Source: Neoceratodus forsteri (lineage: Eukaryota > Chordata > Ceratodontiformes > Ceratodontidae). From it: a DNA stretch of 64,000 bases. Below, in pieces: positions 10,070 through 21,330 of this stretch. How positions within the stretch are numbered: position 1 is the first letter of the stretch; the number at the start of each line of letters is the position of its first letter. The stretch is from positions 485,039,501-485,103,500 of the forward strand of contig CM057459.1 in the NCBI GenBank assembly GCA_016271365.2, written 5' to 3'. Position numbers and translations under genes: made by a program. The notes below the pieces were generated by a model, which made no database searches, was not told where the DNA came from, and saw nothing but the letters and a program-made list of their open reading frames with translations.

Positions 10070-10831
10070 GGAAGGTCATGTGCACAAATGGCCACAGTCT
10101 GGGAAGCAAAATCCTGGACCTAAGAGCACTGATGGCAGACACAAACCTAGACATTGTGGCTATTAAGGAGACATGATACACAGGGAACCATGAATGGTAT
10201 ACAGCCATACCAGGGTATACATTTTTTAGAAAGGACAGTGAGGGGAAGAGGGGTTGCTAGGTATGTGAATGAAGGGATTAAAGCTACAGAGACTCAGGGA
10301 TCCAGGGAAAAAGCAGAGGCATTGTGGGTCACTCTGGAGTTGGGTAACAAAACAACCATCAGTGCTGGAGTAGTTTACAGGCCTACCTCACAAGTGGTGG
10401 ATAAAGTTTTAGTATTAGTGGAAGCCATCCATAATATGGCATCCAGAGGGGAAGTACTACTAATGGGTGACTTCAACATGCCAGATACAGATTGGAATTC
10501 CCAGACTTCAAGTACATCAAGGAGCAGGGACATCATGTCTGCCATGTATGGGATAAACCTAAGGCAGCTTGTCGTTGAGCCCACAAGGGAGGGTGTTGTA
10601 CTGGACTTAGTGCTGACAAACAGGGACAAAATCATGGATGTTGAGGTAGGCATTCCCCTTGGTACGAGTGACCACAGAATTGTGAGGTTTAGAGTCAACA
10701 CGTTGGCAGAAGAAAGCCATTCAAAGATTAAGATACTAGATTTCCAGAAGGTCAGCTTCATGGAGATGGGGGAAGAGCTCAAAATTGCCCTGGGAGCAGA
10801 AAATATGGGGGGATGGGTAGAAGAACAGTGA
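10070..10831 (+). pseudogene. CR1 ORF2 endonuclease domain, broken
   Basis: The domain begins with a CTNGHSLGSKILDLRALM block (CR1 usually has TNARSL) and LDIVAIKET, shifts frame near 10160, then continues in an open 225-residue piece. That piece contains ALWVTLELG, a VVYRPTSQ block, LLMGDFNMPDTDWN (catalytic N and D), LVLTNRDKIMDVEV and SDHRIVRF. This is the standard order of an APE-type endonuclease that nicks chromosomal DNA. The frame break near 10160 and the region after 10831 make it non-functional. Confidence 0.8.
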
Positions 10832-11226
10832 CTTAGGCTCAAGAGATCCATAGCAGGAGTGATAACTCAATATGTTAGATTTGTTAGCAAAAGCAAAAGA
10901 AAGAAACAGCCATTGTGGTTCTCTAAGTCAGTAGCTGAGAAAGTGTGAGAAAAAAGTAAGGCACTCAGGAAATACAAAGAGATGCAAAAAGAAGACGACA
11001 GAGGGAAATATCTGGAGAAGCAGAGAGAAGTTGGGAAAGCTGTCAGAGGGGATAAGGCAAGAATGTAGGAAGGAATAGCACAGGCTATTAAAAAGGGAGA
11101 CAAGACCTTCTTCAGTTATATTAGCAAGAGGAGGAAGACCAGAAATGGTATTGTTAGGCTAATGAAGGGAGAGGGTGAGTGGGTGGAGGGTGACCTTGAA
11201 AAAGCTGAGATACTGAACAAGTATTT

Positions 11227-12494
11227 TTGCCCAGAATTTACCAAGGAAGAAATAGGGGAAGGGCCAAGACTCATGAGGATAAGTGTATAGGGGTAGAGGT
11301 GGACACCAGCCCATTTATGGTGGAGAAAGTCTTGGAGGAACTAGAGAAAGTAAAGATAGACAAGGCAATGGGGCCAGACGGGAGTCACCCTAGGGTGCTG
11401 AAGAAACTCAGGGAAGTCCTAGCAGGTCCGCTAACAACCCTATTCAACCAATCACTAGAGACTGGGGAAGTACCTGGGGACTGGAGGAGGGCACAGTGGT
11501 CCCTCCTCCTCAAGACTGGAAGTAGTGGGGAGGCAGGCAATTACAGACGTGTAAGCCTGACCTCAGTGGTGGGGAAGTTGATGGAGTCCCTGCTTAAGGA
11601 GAGGTAGTGAAGTTCCTGGAGTCAAGCAGTGCAAAAGCCCCAAGACAGCATGGATTCACAGAGGGTAGGTCCTGTCAGACTAATCTTATGGATTTCTTTG
11701 ACTGGGTGACCAGGATGGTGGATCAGGGAGGGGCAGTGGATGTGGCCTACCTGTATTTCAGTAAGGCCTTTGACACCATTCCGCATACAAGGTTTCTTAA
11801 TAAATTGAGGAATCTGGGTGTGGGTTCTAAAGTGTTAAAATGTTTTGGAAACTGGCTAAAAGGCAGGACCCAGAGGGTGATAGTTAATGGCATAAATTCA
11901 GAAGATGGGGAGGTGACCATTGGGGTTCCACAGGGATCGGTGCTGGGTTCAGTCCTATTCAATGTCTTAATAAGCAACATTGCAGAGGGACTGGAGCGGA
12001 GAGTATGCCTGTTCACAAATGACACCAAGATCTGTAAAAGGGTCAACACACAGGAGGGGCTAGATAAAATGAGAAACAACTTAAGACTACTTGAAGAATG
12101 GTCAAGGCTTTGGCAGTTGTGTTTCAACTCTAAGAAGTGCAAGATAATGAACCTGGAACACAGACACCCAAGAGAGGAATTACAGGATGGGGGGGGGGCA
12201 GGTTCTACCCACCACAAGTCAGGAGAGAGACATGAGGGTTATCATATCCAATGACCTGAAATCAGCCAAACAATGCAAAAAAGCATTGGGAAAGCAAACA
12301 GAATGCTGGGGTGCATAGGAAGGGACATAACCAGTAGGAGGAGTGAAGTGGTAATGCCACTGTATAGATCACTGGTAAGGTCTCATCTGGAATACTGTGT
12401 CCAATTCTGGAGACCGCATCTCAGGAAGGACGTAGACAGAATGGAAGCAGTCCAGAGAAGAGCAATAAAAATGATACATGAACTGTACCACTAG
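11227..12494 (+). pseudogene. CR1 ORF2 reverse transcriptase, broken
   Basis: Fingers and palm are visible in order: KIDKAMGPDGSHPRVLK (about 11358-11410), GNYRRVSLTSVVGKLMES, QHGFTEGRSCQTNL, AYLYFSKAFDTIPH and IGVPQGSVLGSVLFNVL. The catalytic box reads FTND at about 12013-12024 instead of FADD, so the first catalytic aspartate is lost. A frameshift near 11607 and another near 12190 split the frame. The thumb LVRSHLEYCVQFWRPHL lies in the piece 12273-12494. The C-terminal ERVVDTWNSLPAEV follows at about 12705-12750. Confidence 0.82.
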
Positions 12495-12948
12495 CCTTGT
12501 GAGGAAAGTCTCAAGGAACTTAACATCTATTCATTGGAAGAGGAAAGGGAGAGAAGGGATATGATAGAGACTTTCAAATACCTTTGAGAAATAAACAGGA
12601 TACAAGAAAGGAGCATATTTCAGAGAAGAAAGTGCACAATGACAAGGGGACATAACATGAAGCTGGAGGGAGGGTGGCTTGGGGGAATACTAAGAAGTAT
12701 TTTTTCCCAGAGAGAGTGGTGGATACATGGAACAGCCTACCAGCAGAAGTGGTGGAAGCAAAAGCAGTACAGGGATTCAAAAGTGCATGGGATAAGCATA
12801 AAGGCACCCTGCTGTACAGCAGAGTGTGGGAAAGGGGAAAGGCAGCCCAGATAAGAGTAGTGATTGCCAAACCAAGTAGAGAAATGGGCAGACCAGGTGG
12901 GCTGTATGGTCCTTATCTGTCAGCAGATTCTATGTTTCTATGTTTGGG

Positions 12949-13300
12949 GGGGCAGTTATGGCTGTGGCAGCAACAAACATCAATGAACCATTTTTGGTTT
13001 TCAGCAGGCTGATCATGACAGATCAGTTGTGCTTGCTCGATGGCATTATGTAGTTCAAAGGAAAGAGCTGACCTATGATTGGGTTGGCTCTTTCCTTTGA
13101 AATATACAAGGTTTCTGTCCAGCAAGCCAGAACACTGTCATGACCAGACTAGCTGATGGATGGTGTAACACTGACAAGCCCCTTGCAGACCACTCTGCAT
13201 TGAACTTGACAGTGTTACACCCCTCAAAAGCCACTCTCCTAGTAAGATGTTCATCATGCATGCATGCATGGTGAAAATAACTAGCATTTGTCAATGCCAA
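12949..13300 (+). repeat. End of GTAAGTA-type module plus hairpin module
   Basis: GGCAGCAACAAACATCAATG at 12968-12987, then AACCATTTTTGG, matches the end of the module at 54500-54522. A hairpin module follows, with a perfect 15-bp inverted repeat TTCAAAGGAAAGAGC (13054-13068) and GCTCTTTCCTTTGAA (13087-13101) around an 18-nt loop. The same module, with diverged stem sequence, is at 22870-23170 and 56375-56620, always flanked by GGTGGCAT-like and CAGCAAGCA-like sequence. A CATG-repeat is at 13257-13271. Confidence 0.65.
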
Positions 13301-13740
13301 ATGTTTGCTTGCTGGCATTGGCATTGGTAGTGAAGGAGTTAGAGAGATGCATAATAGGAATGGCAGTGAAGTATTGAATGAAGCCAACCCCACCACCACG
13401 CTGCAGAGACTGACAGGCATTGGGGTGTGCCTTTGGGTCATCAGGCATAATGGCAATGCCATTTCACTACACCCTACCCTGCAGACACTGACAAGTGTCA
13501 CTGTGTGCCTTGGGGGTCTTTGGGCCTTATGCTTACCCCATTCCATAAGGAAATATGGTGAGATGGGTGCAGTATAGGAGAATGGGGTGAACTTTGGGGC
13601 TGAAGAGTCCAAGGCAGACCTTGATACCTGTCATTGGCTGCAGACTGTGGGTGGGGTGGAATGGTATGAGCATTGCAGGTGACAATCCCAAGTCACACCC
13701 CTGATACCTGGCAGTCTCTACAGGGTGGGCCTTTATGGCC
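13300..13740 (+). repeat. Diverged repeat region related to the foldback at 17.2-17.6 kb
   Basis: CATTTGTCAATGCCAAATG at about 13286-13304 recurs at 62111-62129 and, diverged, at 50815. GACAGGCATTGGGGTGTGCC and GGGTCATCAGGCATAA (13410-13450) are close to the arm of the foldback element at 17234-17612. ORFs across this region are chance. Confidence 0.5.
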
Positions 13741-14930
13741 GAAAACCATAGCTCACCAGGCGCTCATTGGTATTTTCAATCCAATTTTTCTCCATAGGTT
13801 TTTTGTGACCTCCACCTCATGAACAGTGGCAATATCAGTTAATTAGCTGAAAGCTGATTTTGCACAGCGACTAAGCCATTTGGCACCACAGGTGTGAAAA
13901 CACATTTCAAACAGGATGTGAAAAATGACAACTGTACTCTTCGTGAGGAGGTGTAAAAAATGGCACTGTTGAAAATCTGGAGTGAAAATATAAACAAACT
14001 AGTGAAGTCATGAGCATGCATACAAACTGTGCAATGCACACCTGTAATGTAATTAGTTTGGGGATTGTTTACAGCATATTGTCAACACAGGTATTTTGGG
14101 ACCTCTGCTCATGAACAGTGTCACTGTGATTTTCTTAATGTGTCCCGAACACTGATTTCCCACAGTGACCATGCACTTCTGTGCCGGAAGTGTGAAAACA
14201 CATTTCAGCCAGGGTGTGAAAAATGACAGCTTTGCTGTTCATAAGGAGGTGTGGAAAAATGCCAGTGTAGAAAATCTGGACTGAAAATATTACAGATTCG
14301 TGAACTTATGAGGGTGTGTGGAAACTGCACAACGCGCACTCATAACACAGTCATTTTATGGACTTTTGTCACCAAATTTTCAACATAGCAATTTTAAGAC
14401 CTCTGCTCATGAACAGTGTCACTGTGATTTTCTTAATCTGTCCTGAACATTGATTTCACACTCTGACCACACCATTGTGCACTAGATGTGCAAAAACACA
14501 TTTTGGATGAGATGTGAAAAATGACAGCTGTACTGCTCATAAATAGGTGTGGTAAAATGGTAATGTTGAAGATCTGGAGTGAAAATATTAAAAATTTGCG
14601 AAGTTACAAGCGTGTGTAGGATCTGCTGATTGCACGCTCATAAAACAGTCATTCTGGAGAATTTTTTCACCAAATCCTCAACATAGGGTTTTGAGGGGCC
14701 CACCGCATGAACTGTGACACTGACATTTTGTTATTCAGTCCCAAAAGGTGGTTCCGCGCAGTGACCACAAAATCACCTTTCAGGACTGAATAACAAAATG
14801 ACAGTGACTGAGTTCATGAGGTGGGGCCCCAAGAACCCCACGTTGAAAATTTGGTGAAAACATTCCCCAAAATGACTGAGAAATGCACCAAAGTTGAAAA
14901 ACACCCAGTTATGCAATTAGACAGCTTACT
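13740..14930 (+). repeat. Palindromic-unit array, copy 2
   Basis: Four units spaced about 296-300 bp, anchored by CAACACAGGT/CAACATAGCA-like motifs at about 14072, 14371 and 14667. Each unit has CTCATGAACAG facing GTTCATAAGG arms and a GGTGATTT/AAATCACC-like centre. The last unit, 14700-14860, is the best-preserved palindrome: CCCAAAAGGTGGTT with CACAAAATCACCTTT, flanked by TTTTGTTATTCAGTCC and GGACTGAATAACAAAA. This array and the one at 17.8 kb share the variant GATGTGAAAAATGACAGCTG. Confidence 0.8.
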
Positions 14931-15140
14931 GGCATTTCTTCAGTTCGTGGTCGGCTTTGAAGAGTGCAGACGTGTTCCCTGTCCACTGAAGATCATCATG
15001 CTGGGCTGCAGAGGTAAGTATGGGGTTGGGGTGTGGGGAAGTGGATGCACAAAGGGTGGGCTCAGGTTGGGGGGGGCAAGACAGTCAACGCAGAACTTTT
15101 TTTTATGGGTATCTTTTTTTATTTTTAGAAGACGACGCAG
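14930..15140 (+). repeat. GTAAGTA-type module, copy 2
   Basis: GGCTTTGAAGAGTGCAGACG at 14953-14972 is followed by CAGAGGTAAGTATGGGG at 15008-15024. That is a near-perfect match to the vertebrate splice-donor consensus. A G-rich stretch and TTTTTTTATGGG follow. It sits between the palindromic array and a short tandem repeat, as in the other copies. Confidence 0.65.
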
Positions 15141-15520
15141 AACTTTTGCCACACTGGGGTGGGCTTGCAGCATGGCAGCTGGAAGTTTATTTTTTTGGAG
15201 GGTGCAGTGGAGCTGACAGGAGATTGAGCAACCCTGTCACCATACAGATGTTTGCCATGCTGGGGTGGGCTCCCAGCATGGCAACTGGAAGTCTGTGTTT
15301 TTGGTGGGGGGGTTCAGTGGAGCCAATGGAGGATTTGGCACCTCTGTCACCATACAGACTTTTGCCACACTGGGGTGGGCTCACAGCATGGCACCTGGAA
15401 ATCTGGTTTGGGGCAGCGAAGCCAATGGGGGATTGAGCACCCCCATCAGCCACATGGTGTGTGGGTCCGGGGGAGTGCATGAGCATGCTGGGGTGGGCTC
15501 CCAGCATGCTACGTAGGTGT
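15141..15520 (+). repeat. Tandem ~106-120-bp repeat, about 3.5 units
   Basis: TTTGCCACACTGGGGTGGGC or a close variant starts at about 15145, 15251 and 15361, with a partial unit near 15481. Each is followed by CAGCATGGCA-C/G-CTGGAA, a GTTCAGTGGAGCCAATG-like segment and CTGTCACCATACAGA. Overlapping open frames here reflect the repeat and are not genes. Confidence 0.75.
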
Positions 15521-16080
15521 TCGGGGGGAAGATGAACTGTCTGTGACTGTTCAGATGCAGTGTTGATGTGCAGGCAATTTGCATACTGCCGACACATTAT
15601 CACTTGTGGTGGTGCTTTCCTCTGAACTGTATGCCACTGCATCTGAATGGCTGTCATAGACTGCTCAGACATTCATTGGCCTGGTGCAGCCGTGCCTGCA
15701 AAAGGGAGCAGGGTATTGGAAGGGGGGGAGGCACACCTATGAAAACTTGTATGGTGGCACTATGTTCCTTGCACATGTGTGCAAGCAAACATAAAAATGA
15801 CACAGTTCAAACATTTTGACTGCACCATGTTGTTCTCCGGGGGGGGGGAAGGTGGATCTCTGCAAGGAGATTAACATGGCTTGTGAGGGCATGGGCATGC
15901 TACTTAATTGCTGGCTATGTTTCTGCAGCTTTTCACCCTCAGGGCTACAGCTTTTTGTAATGGTGACAGTGATAGTGATAGTGATGCTGAAGGGTGAGGG
16001 AGAGAGATACATACAGGCAAGGGGGGGCTGGGGCACACAAGTAGGCTACCGAATAAAGGAAAGCACCTCCCAGTGGTAAA
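15521..16080. other. Composite-repeat flank, weak hairpin-like sequence
   Basis: GATGCAGTG at 15555 faces CACTGCATC at 15645, so the segment may be a diverged hairpin module. Homopolymer G runs occur near 15840 and 16022. Nothing coding is supported. Confidence 0.35.
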
Positions 16081-16136
16081 AAAAAACAGGAACATATTTG
16101 TTTATAAATATGCTTCCACTGTCAAAAAAACTGTTT

Positions 16137-16140
<4 letters not shown>

Positions 16141-16179
<39 letters not shown>

Positions 16180-16183
16180 TTAT
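16141..16183. repeat. (TA)n microsatellite with T run
   Basis: About 15 TA dinucleotides (16141-16170) are followed by a run of T. Confidence 0.95.
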
Positions 16184-17193
16184 TTAACTATAAACAAGCC
16201 ATTGTATAACAGCAATAATGCACTCCATTGTGTTTGTTGGTGTGGAGTTAATGACACTTCTTGGGTGCTGGCCACTCTCACGCCCAACCACCTGAGACAT
16301 GACATTATCCCAGCACAACCCACACCCTGTCGTGCATTATCGCTTAACTGTAGTATTTTATATATTTTATGCAGCATGTAAGAAGCTGTGAGATAAGCAA
16401 ATAATCAATTCTGGTACAGCACTGATGGGAAGAGAAAAAAAAACAACAATATATTTGAGTATCATGCTTTTGTTCCCTCCATATATCTATTCATTTTAGA
16501 TGTTCCATGTAACCCTTAAGCAGCTGCATAGATGGGTATCTTGCATAAGCAATGTGTCTGCCCCTTTTTGGTCAGTGAAATTACTTTCCTTGCCTTCTGC
16601 CTGTCCATTAAACCTTTAACATTCCACATGCAATTTTCACTGCCATTAATATAACAAGAAAATGAGTTAAAAGACAATTCCTTATGCCCTCACACAGTTG
16701 CATTTCTGAAAGTTAAAACCTGAAGCATTACAACTCATTTTAATTAATTGTTCATGTCTTGTCTTTTTCTTTATTTTAACCCCATTCCCTGAATTTTCCC
16801 TGCAGTTAAGTGATCCCCAAGCTCAGTATAAAGAAAACACATAAGTAGTGAAAAAACATTTTCATCCCAGTCCTCACTCCCCTTTGTATAAACCTCACCA
16901 ACTCCTTATTATTATTACCCCCTTCCCTCCATGTTCCTTAGGCCCCCCCTTTGTTACAGCAACAAGTGATAGCCTATGTTGTCCACTTACTTCAGGGTGA
17001 AGAGAGTGCTCCTGAACTCCCATTTCAGGTGAAGGAATACGTATACATGACTACCCTTCAGATAGATAGAACTGGACAGAAAGAAAGTTTCAGATGAAGA
17101 ACCTGTTTCTTTACATTAATTCTGGTACAGGCCCGAAAGATAGAATTATGGGCTTTCTGCTCTAAGATTAAAAGACAAAATGAGGTTTAGTAT

Positions 17194-17202
<9 letters not shown>
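16184..17202. other. AT-rich DNA, no feature seen
   Basis: No retrotransposon, tRNA-like or palindromic motif was recognised over about 1 kb. It may be older unique or unrecognised repeat DNA. Confidence 0.35.
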
Positions 17203-17235
<33 letters not shown>

Positions 17236-17612
17236 CCAAAAACTCTGTTAATGCATCACTTAGGGTTCCCATTGCAGCGACAAAAATATGGAAATTTGAT
17301 GTTATAGAGTTCCCAATCCTACCACCCCAGACCACTCCCCAACCCTCCGCACACCAACAGGCATCAGGGTGTGCCTTGGGGTCATCAGGCATAACTCTCA
17401 AGCATTCCATGTGTAAGGAAGCTGAGATGGTACAGTATAGGAGAACAGGATGAGAGTTAGGCCCATCTACCCAAAGGCACACCCCGATGCCTGTTGGTGT
17501 GTTGAGGTGGGTGGGGTGGGGTGGTAGTTGGGAACCTAAACCGACTTCCATACTTTTTTCACTGTAATAGAAACCCTAACTGATGCAGTAACAGGGTTTT
17601 TTACAATGTGTT
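17203..17612. mobile_element. Foldback (MITE-like) element next to a (TA)n tract
   Basis: After (TA)n at 17203-17233, a left arm (about 17234-17385) pairs with a right arm (about 17468-17612). Matching blocks are CTGTTAATGCATCACTTAGG with CCTAACTGATGCAGTAACAG, and CCAACAGGCATCAGGGTGTG with CACACCCCGATGCCTGTTGG. Only ~80 bp lies between the arms. It has no coding capacity. The target duplication could not be defined because of the TA tract. Confidence 0.65.
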
Positions 17613-17799
17613 TCCTTACTTTTTTAAGATTGTATAATAGTATCCTTATTTTACCCTGGGAGGGCAGGATCCTTCAGACACTGCACTCCAATTCCTCCAT
17701 AGATGCGCATGTGTATGTAGGTGTGGAAGCACAGCACCCTTTGGGCCCTGTGCTTCCATGTGTTGAACAGCAGTGACCAAAAGTGTCAGCATAGCTATC

Positions 17800-18630
17800 T
17801 TATTACTCCACCTCATATACCCTTGTACAGAGAAATTGTGAAATGCAAAGCAAAATGTAATTATGCACAACTGCAATGCAATTCTACACCACAGGTGTGA
17901 AAACACATTTTGGGCAGGATGTGAAAAATGACAGCTGTACTGTTCATGAGGTGGTGTGAAAAAATGGCTTTGTTGAAAATTTGGAGGCAAAATATTGAAA
18001 ACTAATAAAGTTATGCAAGTGCGTAAAATACATTCAACAGATACATGTAACAGGCATTTTTAGGAATTTTTTAACCAAATTTTCAACATGGTCTTTTTGG
18101 ATCCCTCCTCATGAATACTGGCACTGTCATTTCATTCATCAGTCCCAAAAGGTGATTTTGCAAAGTGACGCTGCCATTTTGTGCCACAGGTGCAAATTTG
18201 AGCAGGATGTGAAAAATGACAGCTGTACTGTTCATAAGGTGGTGTGAAAAATGGCAAAGTTGAAAATTTGGAGTGAAAATATTAAAAATTGCTGAAGTCA
18301 CGAACATGCATAGAAAAATTTCAATGACTATGCATAAATATGGCATTTTTTGGTATTTTTGTACCAAATTTTAAACATGGGCTTTTTTGCACCCCACCTC
18401 ATGAACACTCGCACTGTCATTTTGTTACTCAGTCCTGAAAAGGTGATTTCACACAATGACTGCAAAATCACCTTATTAGTCCAATTAATGAAACAACAAT
18501 GACAGTGTTCATGAGATGGGGTCCCAAGAAGCCCATGTTGAAAATTTGATGAAAAAATACCAAACAATGGCCAAGATATCAACATAAGTTCAAAACAGCA
18601 CTGAAAGCCATTATACAGCACTTACTTTGA
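17800..18630 (+). repeat. Palindromic-unit array, copy 3
   Basis: About three units with TTTTCAACATGGTC and TTTTAAACATGGGC anchors (about 18080 and 18370), CCTCATGAACAC facing GTTCATGAGATGGGG, and a symmetric centre AAAAGGTGATTTCACAC...TGCAAAATCACCTT at about 18437-18475. It carries the same GGATGTGAAAAATGACAGCTG-type variant as copy 2. A hairpin GGAAGCACAG/CTGTGCTTCC (17727-17756) lies just upstream. Confidence 0.8.
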
Positions 18631-18838
18631 TTCTTCAGTTCGTGTTTGGGTTTTGAAAAGTGCAGACATGTCCCGGTCCACAGAAGATGACAGAAGACGA
18701 TCTCTGGTAGTAAGTATAGGGCGGGGGTGCAGTAGTAGGTTGCTCAGTGGGAGGGTTGGGATGGGGGGGGACTGGGAGATGACTAGGGACCATTTTCTTT
18801 CTTATAGGATAAAAAAACAGATTGGGGACAGTTTTCTT
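18630..18838 (+). repeat. GTAAGTA-type module, copy 3
   Basis: TTTGAAAAGTGCAGACATGT at about 18652-18671, then GGTAGTAAGTATAGGGCGG at 18706-18724, a G-rich stretch, and TTTTCTTTCTTATAGG at 18793-18808 (acceptor-like). It is followed by the LINE at 18840, beyond which the GACACTGGG tandem repeats resume at 20914. Confidence 0.65.
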
Positions 18839-18839
18839 T

Positions 18840-20900
18840 TTTTACACGGTAAAATGGCCACTGTCTCTGACAATCTTGAACCCAAGCTTTTAAAACTTGC
18901 TGCACCATATGTAGCTGCTCCCTTAGCCAAAATCTTTACTCTGTCTCTGTGCCAGGGCCACGTCCCTGACATTTGGAAGATGGCTAGGATTACCCCTGTT
19001 TTTTAAAAAAGGCGACCAAAAGGACCCCTCAAATTATAGACCAACAGCTAACCTGTCTGTTCTCAGTAAAATTCTCAAAAAGCTTGTAGCAACTCAAACT
19101 ATTGATTTCCTCCATAAAAATGACCTTATAACTCCTGCTCAGCATGGCTTCTGTAAGGGTCATAGTACCACTACTGCACTACTCAAATTCACATCAGATA
19201 CCTTAGTGGCCATGGACTCTGTTTCCCTCACTGGGGCCATTTTCATTGATATGACTAAGGCATTCGACCTAGTTGATCACTCCATCCTCTTAGCCACATT
19301 TCAATTACCAGGTTTCTCACCAAACATTGTAAATTGGTTCGGTAGCTACCTAGCTGACAGAACACATATTGTAAAGTTTAACTATACCCTCTCTGACAAG
19401 GCCACCACTAACACTGGAGTGCCTCAGGGGTCCATACTGGGTCCTATGCTGTTCTTTATTTTTTATTAACAGCATCACCTCTAATCTCAAGAAGACTGCC
19501 TCCCTTCTATATGCGGATGACACTGTTCTGTACTCCAGTGCTAAATGCATTGAGGACATAAATCTGAGGCTCTACCATGACTGTCATCAAATCCAACAGT
19601 GGCTGGCTAATCACAAACTAGTCCTAAATGAATCAAAGACCCAAGCTATGTTATTTGGCTCCAACTCCAAACTTAAACACCCCCAACACAAGTTTAAAGT
19701 CTCCACATTATGTGGTACATCTGTTGGGCTGGTAAACTCTTTTAAATACCTGGGTGCCACACTGGACCCATTACTAAATTTTGATCTCCATATTCAGCGG
19801 ACCTGCAAGTCAGTGAGCACAAAACTTGGTATTGCCTATTAAATCAGCTATGCCCTCACCCTCTCTGCTAGGCTCGGTCATAGCTCGTGGTATACGCCTA
19901 ACCTCACTTACCTATGGGGTTGCAACCTATACCTCCACATGTAAATCAAGTCTCCGAACGTGGGATGTCTCCTATAACAATATATGTCCCATTGCATCCT
20001 CCTCCTCTAATTGGCTGAAACACCACTGCCTCCTTTACTCTGACCTTGGCTGACTTCCTCCTCATGCATCAAGCTCTTATACTCTCAGCTTCATTATTGA
20101 CAACATTATGAGGTATCAAATACCCAAGCCCATAGTGGGTCTCTTTCAAAATCAGACATCCTGCTATAACCTATGATCTGTTGACAAAGTCCCTATCTGC
20201 ATCCCTAAACATACTACCTCCAAAGGCAATAGTGCTTTGGCTTGTCACGCCCCCCCCCCCCAATACTGGAACCCCCTCCCACTATCTATTCACCAGGCCT
20301 CTTCCAACACCTCTTTTAAGAAAGAACTATGATACCATCTCATCTCATCCTGTACTTGCTCCTGTTTCAAACCACTGTAGTCCCTCTCCTTAAATCCTGC
20401 ACCCCCTTGTCATCTCTCAGTTTTTGCCCTTATAACACCTCAGCGCTTCTTGCAGCCAGCTGGCTTAACTCCATGCCCTGGTGTCTCTCACTTCCTACCT
20501 TTATCCTAGCCCTACTCAACTTCCACTATCCTATTTCTAGCTAGCTTACTATTATTTCCTTCCTCTAAATTTTTTTTCATATCTATTCTTTCTGATAGTA
20601 ATAATGTCATGGTCATCGTTGTAATTATCCTCCTCATATCGACACTGTGCCCTAATTTTTGCAATTGTATTTGTTATTTTTTCATGCATATCTTTTGATA
20701 CTGTATTATATTGTTGCCTGTGTTGTTGCCTATCTTGTATGTACAAATTTATTTGACTAATTCTTATACTGTAATGTTAGTGTTTCTGGTGTTTGTTTTC
20801 TGTACCCTCCTAGGTCATGCCTGAAAATAGTCATTGGTATTGCTAGTGCACTTACCCTGTAAATCAAAACTAAATAAAATAAATAAATAAATAAATAGTT
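18840..20900 (+). mobile_element. Rex1/L2-group LINE, 5'-truncated, (AAAT)n tail
   Basis: The RT reads in order LEPKLLKLAAPYVAAPLAKI, a KIFTLSLCQGHVPDIWKMAR block, QHGFCKGHSTTTALLK, IFIDMTKAFDLVDHS, TNTGVPQGSILGPMLF and an intact YADD at about 19513. It continues to SFKYLGATLDPLLNFDLHI, then a C-terminal stretch broken by shifts. The element ends in AAATAAATAAATAAATA at 20879-20896. Frames break at about 19005, 19470 and 19842. The endonuclease is missing. The insertion lies between a GTAAGTA module and its usual downstream tandem repeat. Confidence 0.85.
18853..19845 (+). pseudogene. LINE reverse transcriptase, broken
   Basis: Pieces 18853-19006, 19206-19469 and 19648-19842 form a nearly continuous RT palm. 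The catalytic YADD is kept, but stops or shifts follow IWKMARITPVF and GPMLFFIFY. Compared with a full-length LINE ORF2, the endonuclease and the N-terminal fingers are absent. Confidence 0.8.
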
Positions 20901-20904
20901 ACAT

Positions 20905-21330
20905 CTTTATTTTGGGACACTGGGAATGGGCTCCTCAGTGTTCTACATTGCTGGAAGCATTGTCTTCAGAATACCGACAGAGGGATTTGGCACCCTGATG
21001 TCAACAAACATAAGATTTTGGCTTGGGGGGCATCCAACACCAGGGGTGGGTATCCTGGTGTCAGAATAAACACTAAATAAAGTAAGTATTTTTGGACACT
21101 GGGGGCGAGCTCCCCTGTGTCCAATACTGCTGAGGGGGACCTCAACAATGGCCTTTTTTTGGGGGGGGCATCTGACACCATGGGTTGGCATCCCGGTGTT
21201 GGAATTATTAATATATGATTTCGGGACACTGGGAGTGGACTACCCTGTGTCCCACATTACTTGAGGGGGTAAATGCTGACACGCGGTTTGGGTACCCCGA
21301 TGGCGGCAAAAACATTTTTATTATTAAAAC
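20905..21330 (+). repeat. Tandem GGGACACTGGG repeat, three units
   Basis: GGGACACTGGGAATGGGC begins at 20914, with related starts at 21094 and 21223 (spacing 180 and 129 bp). Each unit carries a CTCC/CCTGTGTCC segment, CATTRCTGRRRG, and a GGCATC-ACACC-GGGT-GG segment ending GGTGTTGGAAT or GGTGTCAGAAT. These correspond to the ~216-bp units at 3360-3772. Confidence 0.65.

Larger units (their letters stand above)
8902..12948 (+). mobile_element. CR1 LINE, near complete, with flanking 13-bp duplication
   Basis: An ORF1 with an SGNH esterase domain is followed by ORF2 with endonuclease and RT. The 3' end carries TTCTATGTTTCTATGTTT (12928-12945), the CR1 terminal tandem repeat. GGGGCAGTTATGG occurs exactly at 8889-8901 and again at 12949-12961, which looks like a target-site duplication defining a ~4.05-kb insertion. 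The frame is broken by stops and shifts. The downstream flank carries the end of a GTAAGTA-type module and then a hairpin module, so the element inserted into the composite repeat. The same subfamily lies on the minus strand at 40276-44350. Confidence 0.85.

Noticed and set aside
15020..15516. Overlapping ORFs with repeated W-G-L and M-A peptides
   Set aside because: They arise from the ~106-120-bp tandem repeat in three frames.
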